The position numbers were made by a program, and so were the translations under genes. From Psychrobacillus sp042885655 (lineage in GTDB: Bacteria > Bacillota > Bacilli > Bacillales_A > Planococcaceae): a stretch of 64,000 nt of DNA. The stretch spans positions 248,001 to 312,000 of the forward strand of contig NZ_JBHVRO010000004.1 of the NCBI RefSeq assembly GCF_042885655.1, in the 5' to 3' direction. Below the pieces are notes generated by a model that had not been told where the DNA came from, did not search any database, and was given only the letters and a program-made list of their open reading frames with translations. Position 1 is the first letter of the stretch; each line of letters opens with the position of its first letter. This document shows, in pieces, positions 43,672 through 50,852 of the stretch.

Positions 43672-45207
43672 ATGACAGATAAAATATTACCTAGTGAATC
43701 CCAATCCTATTGGCGTGCATCAAACGAATTTCCTGTGTTTCCAAAATTAAGTGAAGATATGGATACAGATGTCGTCATTATAGGAGCGGGTCTTACCGGA
43801 ATTACGGCAGCTTATTTGCTAAGTACTAGTGGTCGAAAAGTGATTGTAGTTGAAGGAAGTAGAATATTAGAGGGAACAACGGGGTTCACAACTGCAAAAG
43901 TAACAGCACAGCATGGTCCCATTTATCAACAGCTGATAACTACTTTTGGAGAAGTAAGTGCACGATTATATTATGAAGCAAACACATCCGCCAAAAACTT
44001 CATAGAAAAAACTGCCAGGGAATTAGGAATCGATTGTGATTTTGAAAATGTAGATGCTTTTTTATATGCGGATACAGAAGATGGTGTGGATATAATTAAG
44101 AAAGAAATGAACGCTTACAAAAAACTTGGAATAGAAGGAGCGGCTCTCACAAAAGACACTGGTCTTCCATATACAGTGAAAGAATCACTCAAACTAGAAA
44201 ACCAAGGGCAATTTCATCCCTTAAAATACGCGACGGGATTAGTGAAAAAAGCAATGGAAAATGGTGTCCAGTTTTACGAGCAATCTCGAGCTAAATCGAT
44301 TCATTCCACTAATCTTGTTGAAATGGTGGATGGAAATGAAATACATGCGAATAAAATACTCGTGTGTAGCCATTTTCCTTTTAATGATGAAGACGGGCTT
44401 TATTTCACTCGAATGTACGCCGAGAGATCGTATGCCCTTGCTTCCCTTGCGGATGCAAATTATCCAAAAGGAATATATATTAACGTAGAAAAGCCGACAA
44501 GATCCATTCGAACTGCGCTAAGTGCAGATGGAAAAAGGTATTTGCTTATAGGTGGGGAAGGGCATATTACAGGTAGATTCCAAGGCGATATGACAACAAA
44601 CTATGATACGCTGGCTGCATTTGGGCGAGAGCAATTCAAAGTTAAGCAATATGCATATCGTTGGTCAGCGCAGGATTTAGTGACTCTAGATCAGCTACCT
44701 TACGTAGGATCTATGACCCCTGGATTGCAAGATGTATTAGTTGCAACAGGCTATGCAAAATGGGGGATGACGAATAGTACCGTCGCTGCAAAAATCATGG
44801 CTGATAACGTCCTAGGAAAAGAAAATCGATTTGCAGATCTTTATAGTCCAATACGTTCAAAAATGAAAAAAGAAGATTTAGCTAGCTTTGCCAAAATAAA
44901 TGCAAGCGTCGCAAAAGAGCTCATCAAAGGAAAGACTGAAAAAATTGACGTGCTTTTTAAAGACTTAGAGCTTGGCAAGGGAGATATTGTAAAGCTTGAC
45001 GGCAAAAAAGTTGGAGCATTTAAAGATGTAACAGGTAAGGTATATTTAGTAAAACCGGTTTGTACACATCTTGGATGCGATGTCGTATTCAACGCGGCTG
45101 AATGCTCGTGGGATTGTCCATGTCATGGATCTAGATACACTTTTACTGGAGAAGTGTTGGAAGGACCAGCATACGAGCCGTTGGAGAAAATAGAATATGA
45201 GGAATGA
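43672..45207 (+). CDS. FAD-dependent oxidoreductase with C-terminal Rieske domain (YhfW-like)
   Basis: A 511-residue two-domain protein. Residues 30-60 hold the FAD motif VVIIGAGLTGITAAYLL, followed by a DAO-type domain with FHPLKYATGLV. Residues about 420-511 form a Rieske domain, with CTHLGCD (about 463) and CPCHGSRY (about 482) giving the two Cys and two His of the [2Fe-2S] cluster. B. subtilis YhfW has this same fusion. Substrate is unknown; electrons presumably pass between the flavin and the cluster. Confidence 0.9.
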   Translation: MTDKILPSESQSYWRASNEFPVFPKLSEDMDTDVVIIGAGLTGITAAYLLSTSGRKVIVVEGSRILEGTTGFTTAKVTAQHGPIYQQLITTFGEVSARLYYEANTSAKNFIEKTARELGIDCDFENVDAFLYADTEDGVDIIKKEMNAYKKLGIEGAALTKDTGLPYTVKESLKLENQGQFHPLKYATGLVKKAMENGVQFYEQSRAKSIHSTNLVEMVDGNEIHANKILVCSHFPFNDEDGLYFTRMYAERSYALASLADANYPKGIYINVEKPTRSIRTALSADGKRYLLIGGEGHITGRFQGDMTTNYDTLAAFGREQFKVKQYAYRWSAQDLVTLDQLPYVGSMTPGLQDVLVATGYAKWGMTNSTVAAKIMADNVLGKENRFADLYSPIRSKMKKEDLASFAKINASVAKELIKGKTEKIDVLFKDLELGKGDIVKLDGKKVGAFKDVTGKVYLVKPVCTHLGCDVVFNAAECSWDCPCHGSRYTFTGEVLEGPAYEPLEKIEYEE

Positions 45208-45227
45208 CTATCCAGCAATTGGATAAG

Positions 45228-45332
45228 GGAGACCGAATCGAACATGAAAGCAACCAATTAGGTTATTAGAGCAACCAGTCAAATTATGAAAGCGACTAAA
45301 TCAATAGCGAGAGCAACCAAATTACAAAGAGC
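45228..45332. repeat. Tandem array iii, 21-bp period
   Basis: Units start at 45228 (degenerate), 45249, 45270, 45291 and 45312, exactly 21 bases apart, with the core AGCAACCAAWT and variable remainder. It lies between the stop codon of the FAD-Rieske gene and its terminator. Confidence 0.85.
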
Positions 45333-45368
45333 TCAGAGAAAAACAAAATCTCTAAGTTCTTTTTCTTT
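45328..45368 (+). terminator. Terminator after array iii
   Basis: AGAGCTCAGAGA pairs imperfectly with TCTCTAAGTTCT (one wobble, one mismatch), followed by TTTTCTTTT. Confidence 0.6.
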
Positions 45369-45427
45369 TGCCCCTTATGATGGTTCAAGAGATGGGCACT
45401 GTAAGGATCTGGTTCCTTTCTTATAAA

Positions 45428-45463
45428 AAACAATCGTGCGGAATGAAATCTGCACGATTGTTT
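45428..45463 (-). terminator. Terminator of the small coiled-coil gene
   Basis: AAACAATCGTGC and GCACGATTGTTT are perfect inverted repeats; T-rich on the minus strand. Confidence 0.8.
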
Positions 45464-45747
45464 TATGAAGATATTGAATTTGTCTCATTTAAAGCTCGTT
45501 TTTGTAAATCTAAAATAAGTGGATCCGATGACGTTTCCAGTAGGTCTGCTTGTTTTTGTTGCAAGTCTAGTCGCATTTTTTCTGTTTCTAGTAAAAAGGT
45601 ATTGTATTTGAGTTTTTCTAGCTCGATTTCATCTTTTACAATTTGTGCCCTCGCTTTATACGATTTTCGTAAATGAGTAGTCCATATTGCAGAAAGTGGT
45701 ATAGAAAAAATCATTACTACAGCTACTAACCCTACAAATTCTCCCAT
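45463..45747 (-). CDS. Small membrane-anchored coiled-coil protein
   Basis: A 94-residue protein: one N-terminal membrane helix (about residues 4-22) and a Lys/Glu/Leu-rich coiled coil (VKDEIELEKLKYNTFLLE, MRLDLQQKQADLLE). The layout resembles PspB-like or HAAS-type small envelope proteins, but no family can be fixed. It is a single gene with its own terminator. Confidence 0.65.
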   Translation of the reverse strand: MGEFVGLVAVVMIFSIPLSAIWTTHLRKSYKARAQIVKDEIELEKLKYNTFLLETEKMRLDLQQKQADLLETSSDPLILDLQKRALNETNSISS

Positions 45748-45862
45748 CTAAAATCCCTCCTAATACATTTTCTTAAGTATATACGAAATTGATAGAGGAT
45801 AGTTTCAAAATTTAAAAAACTACTCTAAATAATTTTAGAGTAGTTGTCGTTGGAAAAGCAGA

Positions 45863-47038
45863 TTATTTATTCAAGTACGCCCATGCATATTGTGCATATA
45901 ATTCCGCTCCAGTAACAAGAGCATCTTCGTCGATATCGAAATTTCCGTGATGATGTGCCCATTCAGTATCTTTTTCCGGATTTCCACTTCCTACAAGTGC
46001 GAAGCTTCCAGGAGCTTTTGTTAGGAATGCAGAGAAATCTTCGCCACCCATAGTCGGTTTTTCATTAAAGATAACTTCAGAACCAAATGATTCCACAGCA
46101 ACTCGTTGCACAAGTTTTGCGCTTTCTTCATCATTGTCAACTGCGTCCGTACCACGAATGTATTCCACTTCTGCGGTAGCACCATAAATAGCTGCAACGC
46201 TTTCCGCATATTCCGTAATACTTTTTTCAATATGATCGCGCGTATCTGCATGGAACGTACGAACTGTTCCTTCGATTTCTGCGTTTTCCGCGATTACATT
46301 AAATCTTGTTCCTACTACCATTTTACCAACCGTAAGAACAGCGGGACTTTGTGGATCAATCGTTCTAGAAATGACAGTCTGTACATTCATAACAAATGAG
46401 GAAGCGACTATTGCTGCGTCGATACAAGCTTCTGGTATAGCACCGTGTCCGCCGCGACCTTTAAACTTCACTTTGAAAATATCAGCAGCAGCAAATGATG
46501 GTCCCGGTGTACAGGAAACTTTATGAGTTGGCATTTGAGACCAGATATGAATTCCGAAAACATTGTCTACTCCATCCATGGCACCTTGGGCTACCATTGC
46601 TTTAGCACCTGCTGCAGCTTCTTCAGCTGGTTGGAAGAAGAATCGAACATTTCCTGGAAGTTGGTCTTTTATTTCAGATAATGCTTTTGCTGCAATTAGT
46701 AACATGGACGTATGTGCGTCATGTCCACATGCATGCATTTTTCCTTCCTCTTTAGATGCATAAGGTACGTGTGTATTAAGTTGTTGTACCGGAAGTGCAT
46801 CCATATCTCCACGAAGTGCAACCGTTTTGCCGTCAAAAGCCCCTTTTATTTCTGCGATAACCCCTGTAGGTTCTGTTTTTCGGTAAGAAATGCCGAGCTT
46901 ATCTAAGTAATCACAAACAAATGCAGTAGTTTTGAATTCTTCAAATGATAGCTCTGGTTCGCTATGTAATTTGCGACGAAGTGCAGTTAGTTCTTCCTTA
47001 TTAGTTGTAACCGATTGTTTAATTGTTTGATTTATCAT
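45863..47038 (-). CDS. M20-family amidohydrolase
   Basis: A 391-residue zinc/cobalt-type peptidase-amidohydrolase. Motifs: LHSEPELSFEE at the N terminus, ALRGDMDALPVQ (about 76), MHACGHDAHTSMLL (about 101), QPAEEAAAGA (about 135) and the late PTMGGEDFSAFL. Relatives deacylate N-acyl amino acids or hippurate. The gene is 21 bases after a permease on the same strand, so the pair likely imports and cleaves an N-acylated compound; substrate unknown. Confidence 0.9.
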   Translation of the reverse strand: MINQTIKQSVTTNKEELTALRRKLHSEPELSFEEFKTTAFVCDYLDKLGISYRKTEPTGVIAEIKGAFDGKTVALRGDMDALPVQQLNTHVPYASKEEGKMHACGHDAHTSMLLIAAKALSEIKDQLPGNVRFFFQPAEEAAAGAKAMVAQGAMDGVDNVFGIHIWSQMPTHKVSCTPGPSFAAADIFKVKFKGRGGHGAIPEACIDAAIVASSFVMNVQTVISRTIDPQSPAVLTVGKMVVGTRFNVIAENAEIEGTVRTFHADTRDHIEKSITEYAESVAAIYGATAEVEYIRGTDAVDNDEESAKLVQRVAVESFGSEVIFNEKPTMGGEDFSAFLTKAPGSFALVGSGNPEKDTEWAHHHGNFDIDEDALVTGAELYAQYAWAYLNK

Positions 47039-47059
47039 GGTTCATTTTCCTCCTAGTTT

Positions 47060-48247
47060 TTATAAAAACCCTACAAATATACCAGCTAGAATAACAGATA
47101 CAATTGTTACACTAATGAATCCTCCAACTAGCATCGATGGTAGCATATGATTCGTTAACACTTTTCTTTCCTTCTCATCTTGCGTTAATGAATTAATAAC
47201 CTCATTTGTAATAATGTAATCTGCTGGAAATCCATAAAGTGCAGTTAACGATATAGCGAATGCCATATATTTACTTACTTTTAGCACTTTCCCTATGATG
47301 AATGAGAATATGTACATCCCAATCACACCTAAAATAATCGTTCCAACAAGCGGATATAAAATTTCCATAATCATCGACGGGGTTGCTTTTTTCAGCGCAT
47401 CGAAAACAAACAACATTAAGACCATAATACATAAGCCAAAACCATTCGCTTTTTGTAATACTTGACGCTCTAAGAAGCCAACACTGGCAGCAATTATACC
47501 GAACAATAAACAAAGAACATAAGGGCTGATTGTTACGATTGGCGCAAGTAATGTAGAAACTAGATAAGCCAGGAAGCCGACAAAAGCTAAACGGAAAAAT
47601 TTAAAATAACTTGTGTTATATTTAGCGGGCATTTTAGGAAACATTTTAAGTTCATCTTTTGTTTCATCCGAAGAAGAGCTTGCTTGTTCAGTTGGAACTA
47701 GTTCACCCTTGCGGAACTTCTCAAGCAGCATTTTGCCTTCTTTTTTAAGTGCAATGGAGGTTAGGGGATACCCAGCGAATCCTTGCATCACATAAATAAC
47801 AATGGCGAACACAGATAATGTAGTTAGCCCTGCATTTGCGGCTCCATCTGACATAATCAAAGCAGAAACTAGCCCACCAACCAGTGGAGGGATAGCAACA
47901 ATGACTGTTTGAAAATCAAATAAAAACGTTCCAATTCCTAAAAGAACTACGATAATCCCTAAGATTCCAGCGAGGGAAATTAGAATGGTTTTCCACTGTT
48001 CTTTTAATTGTTGTATAGAAAGCAACGTACCCATATTCGTAATAAGTAAGTAAATCATCATCGATGCTACGACAGGGGGAACACCTGCAATAGAAACGAT
48101 TTCTTTAGGAAAGAAAGTCCAATATCCAATTATGAAAAGGACTGCAGATACAAACACGGACGGTATCCAAGCCTTTGTACGAGTAGAAACAAGATCTCCT
48201 ATAAAAAGAATAGCAATTACAATAACTAAAGCTAGCATTTGTGACAT
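47060..48247 (-). CDS. Uncharacterised multi-span permease
   Basis: A 395-residue membrane protein with about ten spans and a cytoplasmic loop near residue 205 (LVPTEQASSSSDETKDE). The paired segments VGGLVSALIMSDGAANAGL and the late GFPADYIITNEV recall secondary carriers of the glutamate-symporter (ESS) type, but the family is not certain. It precedes the M20 amidohydrolase in an operon. ATG 48247 is chosen because AGAAAGGAAAG precedes it; the frame extends to 48286 without a ribosome site. Confidence 0.7.
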   Translation of the reverse strand: MSQMLALVIVIAILFIGDLVSTRTKAWIPSVFVSAVLFIIGYWTFFPKEIVSIAGVPPVVASMMIYLLITNMGTLLSIQQLKEQWKTILISLAGILGIIVVLLGIGTFLFDFQTVIVAIPPLVGGLVSALIMSDGAANAGLTTLSVFAIVIYVMQGFAGYPLTSIALKKEGKMLLEKFRKGELVPTEQASSSSDETKDELKMFPKMPAKYNTSYFKFFRLAFVGFLAYLVSTLLAPIVTISPYVLCLLFGIIAASVGFLERQVLQKANGFGLCIMVLMLFVFDALKKATPSMIMEILYPLVGTIILGVIGMYIFSFIIGKVLKVSKYMAFAISLTALYGFPADYIITNEVINSLTQDEKERKVLTNHMLPSMLVGGFISVTIVSVILAGIFVGFL

Positions 48248-48464
48248 AATAAACTTTCCTTTCTGACAATAAAGAATAATCAACACAATATCATATATGT
48301 TGTATTATGTATATAATATATTTCTAAATAGTAAGTTTTTTGATGGATAATATTTAATTGTCTACTTATATAGAAGTGACAGTTTACCTTCTAGATGAAA
48401 CCCGAGACCAATTTCTAAAAAAAATTTGACATAGCACTATTCCTTCTCAAATTGACAATAAAAA

Positions 48465-48490
48465 AAGCTATCCTGATAATCAGGATAGCT
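48465..48490 (-). terminator. Terminator of the yceI gene
   Basis: AGCTATCCTG and CAGGATAGCT form a perfect 10-bp stem with an ATAAT loop and T6 on the minus strand. The bases 48287-48464 otherwise show only AT-rich, palindrome-poor sequence. Confidence 0.85.
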
Positions 48491-48505
48491 TACGAGTACA
48501 TTAAA

Positions 48506-49033
48506 TTATTCAGCTGGGTTTAACTGAAGTTCTACAGAGATTTTGATGTCGTCTCCTACTAATACGCCACCAGTTTCTAATGCTTGGTTCCAAGTTAAGC
48601 CGAATTCTTTACGGCTGATTTTTGTGTCAGCAGAGAAAGCAACAACTTCAACGCCCCATGGGTTTGTACCTTTTCCGCCATATTCCGCTTCAAAAGTAAC
48701 TTTTTTAGTAACGTCTTTAATCGTAATATCACCAGTTACATCGTATTCGCCGTCGTCCGTTTTTTTGATGTCTGTAGCAACAAATTTAATGCTTGGGAAT
48801 GTTTCTGAGTCAAAGAAGTCGGCAGAACGTAAGTGATTATCACGATCTTCGTTATTTGTAGTAATAGATTTTACATCGATATTAAAGCTAATAGAAGCCC
48901 CGTTTAAATCTTCAGCGTTACCATCTAATTCAGCAGTAAAGTTTGTGAAAGAACCTTTTACCTTTGAAACCATCATGTGTTTTACAGAAAAATCAATACT
49001 AGAGTGAGCAGCGTCAAGGTTAAATTTTGTCAT
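48506..49033 (-). CDS. YceI-family lipocalin-like protein
   Basis: A 175-residue protein of the YceI fold: FNLDAAHSSIDFSVKHMMVSKVKG at the start and NWNQALETGGVLVGDDIKI-type end. No signal peptide is present, so it is cytoplasmic here. The family binds isoprenoid-like amphiphilic ligands in a beta-barrel. It is divergent to a HxlR-type regulator gene, which probably controls it. Confidence 0.9.
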   Translation of the reverse strand: MTKFNLDAAHSSIDFSVKHMMVSKVKGSFTNFTAELDGNAEDLNGASISFNIDVKSITTNNEDRDNHLRSADFFDSETFPSIKFVATDIKKTDDGEYDVTGDITIKDVTKKVTFEAEYGGKGTNPWGVEVVAFSADTKISRKEFGLTWNQALETGGVLVGDDIKISVELQLNPAE

Positions 49034-49084
49034 TTTAATTTCCTCCTAAAATAAGTTTTGTTTTTAAAAGTATAAAACATATTA

Positions 49085-49100
49085 ATCTCGAAATCAAGAT
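49085..49100. promoter_or_regulatory. Weak MhqR-like half-palindrome before yceI
   Basis: ATCTCGAA with an opposed ATCTTGAT on the other strand resembles the operator at 61182-61205, but only about six of eight positions pair. It lies 52 bases before the yceI start. Confidence 0.3.
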
Positions 49101-49176
49101 GTTTTACTTCGAAATAATTAAAAATATGTTCATTCATTATTACCCTCTTTTATAAAGTAAAAACTAATACTTACTT

Positions 49177-49196
49177 TATGTAACTAACTATACATT
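49177..49196. promoter_or_regulatory. Candidate HxlR operator between yceI and its regulator
   Basis: TATGTA-n8-TACATT is an imperfect dyad in the 253-base divergent region; AAGTA and TACTT flank it. HxlR proteins bind such spaced AT-rich dyads. Confidence 0.4.
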
Positions 49197-49286
49197 TATA
49201 CCATACTTACGTCAAGTAATTAAATTACTTTGGTTTTACAAAACAATTTAAAGGGAATATAATAGAACGAAATAGAGGTGAAACAA

Positions 49287-49592
49287 ATGAAAGAAATGTT
49301 ATTATGCCCACGTTTAGCAAAGGCAATGGAATTGATCGGAAAAAGATGGACAGCATTAATTATTTATCAATTAATGGACGGAGCAAAACGATTTAATGAA
49401 ATTGAGTCGTCTCTACCTATTAGTGGTCGATTACTTTCAGAACGGTTAAAAGAGCTTGAAAAAGAAGGTATAGTAGATAGAAACGTTTTTTCAGAAGTAC
49501 CAGTGCGAGTGGAATACAATTTGACAGACAAGGGGCATGCGCTAAAAGATGTAGTTGGTGGAATTGAATCTTGGTCTAAAGAATGGTTGTAA
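49287..49592 (+). CDS. HxlR-family regulator (YodB-like)
   Basis: A 101-residue winged-helix regulator: ELIGKRWTALIIYQLMDGAKRFNEI (HTH entry), SGRLLSERLKELEKEGIVDR (recognition and wing) and VRVEYNLTDKG. A lone cysteine at residue 7 (EMLLCPRL) sits where YodB and CatR carry their redox-sensing Cys, so thiol stress may be the signal. It is divergent to yceI. ATG 49287 follows AGAGGTGAAAC; the frame extends by three codons to a GTG. Confidence 0.85.
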   Translation: MKEMLLCPRLAKAMELIGKRWTALIIYQLMDGAKRFNEIESSLPISGRLLSERLKELEKEGIVDRNVFSEVPVRVEYNLTDKGHALKDVVGGIESWSKEWL

Positions 49593-49812
49593 CAATTTCG
49601 CTTGATAAATTAGGTGCCAGAACGCATACTATGTAAGGGTCTCTTCTATAATTAGGGAGAGGAATCCCAATCATGTTTTATTGAATATCACTTATCCGTG
49701 CAAGCGCGATGTCCTGCTTGAAGTAGGTTAGTTGGTAGTTATCGCATAGATGCGGCCGTTTAAGCTAACTTTAATTAAGCGAGTATTTGATTGAAGAAAG
49801 GATTGTCTTTTT
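49593..49812 (+). other. Structured leader region before murB
   Basis: This 220-base gap holds several possible stems: CCTGCTT/AAGTAGG (about 49711-49726), a CGCATAGATGCG hairpin (about 49744), and GTTAG / CTAAC enclosing it (about 49727-49770). None matches a riboswitch class I know. It may be a leader RNA of murB or a small RNA. Confidence 0.35.
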
Positions 49813-50727
49813 TTGACTAAACAACAATGGTTTGAAGATTTAATTACACAAATAGATCCTAGCAATGTAAAAATAGATGAAGCACTGAATTTGCATACTA
49901 TGACACGTATGGGTGGAGTTGCAGACTTATTCGTAACACCTGAAACGGAAGACCAAGCAGCTTACATTGTGAAATATGCGTTTGAGAATAATATTCCTTT
50001 ATTGCTACTTGGCAATGGGTCTAATATGGTCGTTCGTGACGGTGGCGTTCGTGGTATCGTACTTCGCTTAGAAAACTTAAATAAGATCATGATAGATGGC
50101 AACAAAGTTATTGCAGAAAGCGGAGCAGATATTATTGATGTTTCGAGAGCTGTAGCAAAGGAGTCCTTAACTGGTTTAGAGTTTGCTTGTGGAATCCCAG
50201 GATCTATCGGTGGTGCAATGGCTATGAACGCTGGTGCATATGGTGGAGAAGTGCAGGATGTAATTGTTCAATGCACTGTGCTTACACCAAGTGGAGATAA
50301 ACTTGTTCTATCTAAGGAAGCACTAGAACTTGGCTACAGAAAAAGTATAATTACAAAAAAAGGTTACTATGTTCTTTCCGCGGAGTTTAAATTGCAGCCT
50401 GGCAATCAAGAAGAGATTGATGCAAAAATTGCTGATTTAACATTTCAACGTGAATCCAAGCAACCATTAGAATACCCATCTGCAGGTAGTGTATTCAAAC
50501 GCCCCCCTGGTTATTTTGCAGGGAAATTAATCCAAGATAGCGGCTTGCAAGGAAAAGGTTTTGGTGGAGCGGAAGTGTCGACTAAGCATGCGGGTTTTAT
50601 TGTCAATAAAAATAATGCTACTGCTACTGATTATATAAGTACAATTGAAATGGTGAAAAAAGCAGTGAAAGAAAACTTCGATATTGAGCTTGAATTAGAA
50701 GTAAAAATTGTCGGTGAAAATCAATAA
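49813..50727 (+). CDS. murB: UDP-N-acetylenolpyruvoylglucosamine reductase
   Basis: A 304-residue flavoenzyme of peptidoglycan synthesis that reduces enolpyruvyl-UDP-GlcNAc to UDP-MurNAc. The FAD-binding LGNGSNMVVRD and GIPGSIGGAMAMNAGAYGGE blocks are intact, and the catalytic Ser is in YPSAGSVFKRP (about 225). It is the short type IIa form of Bacilli. TTG 49813 is taken as start after GAAAGGA. Confidence 0.94.
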   Translation: MTKQQWFEDLITQIDPSNVKIDEALNLHTMTRMGGVADLFVTPETEDQAAYIVKYAFENNIPLLLLGNGSNMVVRDGGVRGIVLRLENLNKIMIDGNKVIAESGADIIDVSRAVAKESLTGLEFACGIPGSIGGAMAMNAGAYGGEVQDVIVQCTVLTPSGDKLVLSKEALELGYRKSIITKKGYYVLSAEFKLQPGNQEEIDAKIADLTFQRESKQPLEYPSAGSVFKRPPGYFAGKLIQDSGLQGKGFGGAEVSTKHAGFIVNKNNATATDYISTIEMVKKAVKENFDIELELEVKIVGENQ

Positions 50728-50745
50728 CGATAATATAATGAAGGT

Positions 50746-50777
50746 CCCCTGAATATATTGGTATTCAGGGGTTTTTT
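50746..50777 (+). terminator. Terminator after murB
   Basis: CCCCTGAATA and TATTCAGGGG form a perfect 10-bp stem, then T6. Confidence 0.9.
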
Positions 50778-50852
50778 ATGTTCTTTTATCCTTAATGGAA
50801 GGTAATTATACGTCAATGCCGATTAGTGTAAGTACTGTTAGGGGGTATGGTG

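Noticed and set aside
49593..49812. Known riboswitch or tRNA-like element before murB
   Set aside because: No T-box GGTGG core, and no purine, SAM, TPP, lysine, glycine, cyclic-di-AMP or fluoride signature could be matched; kept only as an unassigned leader.
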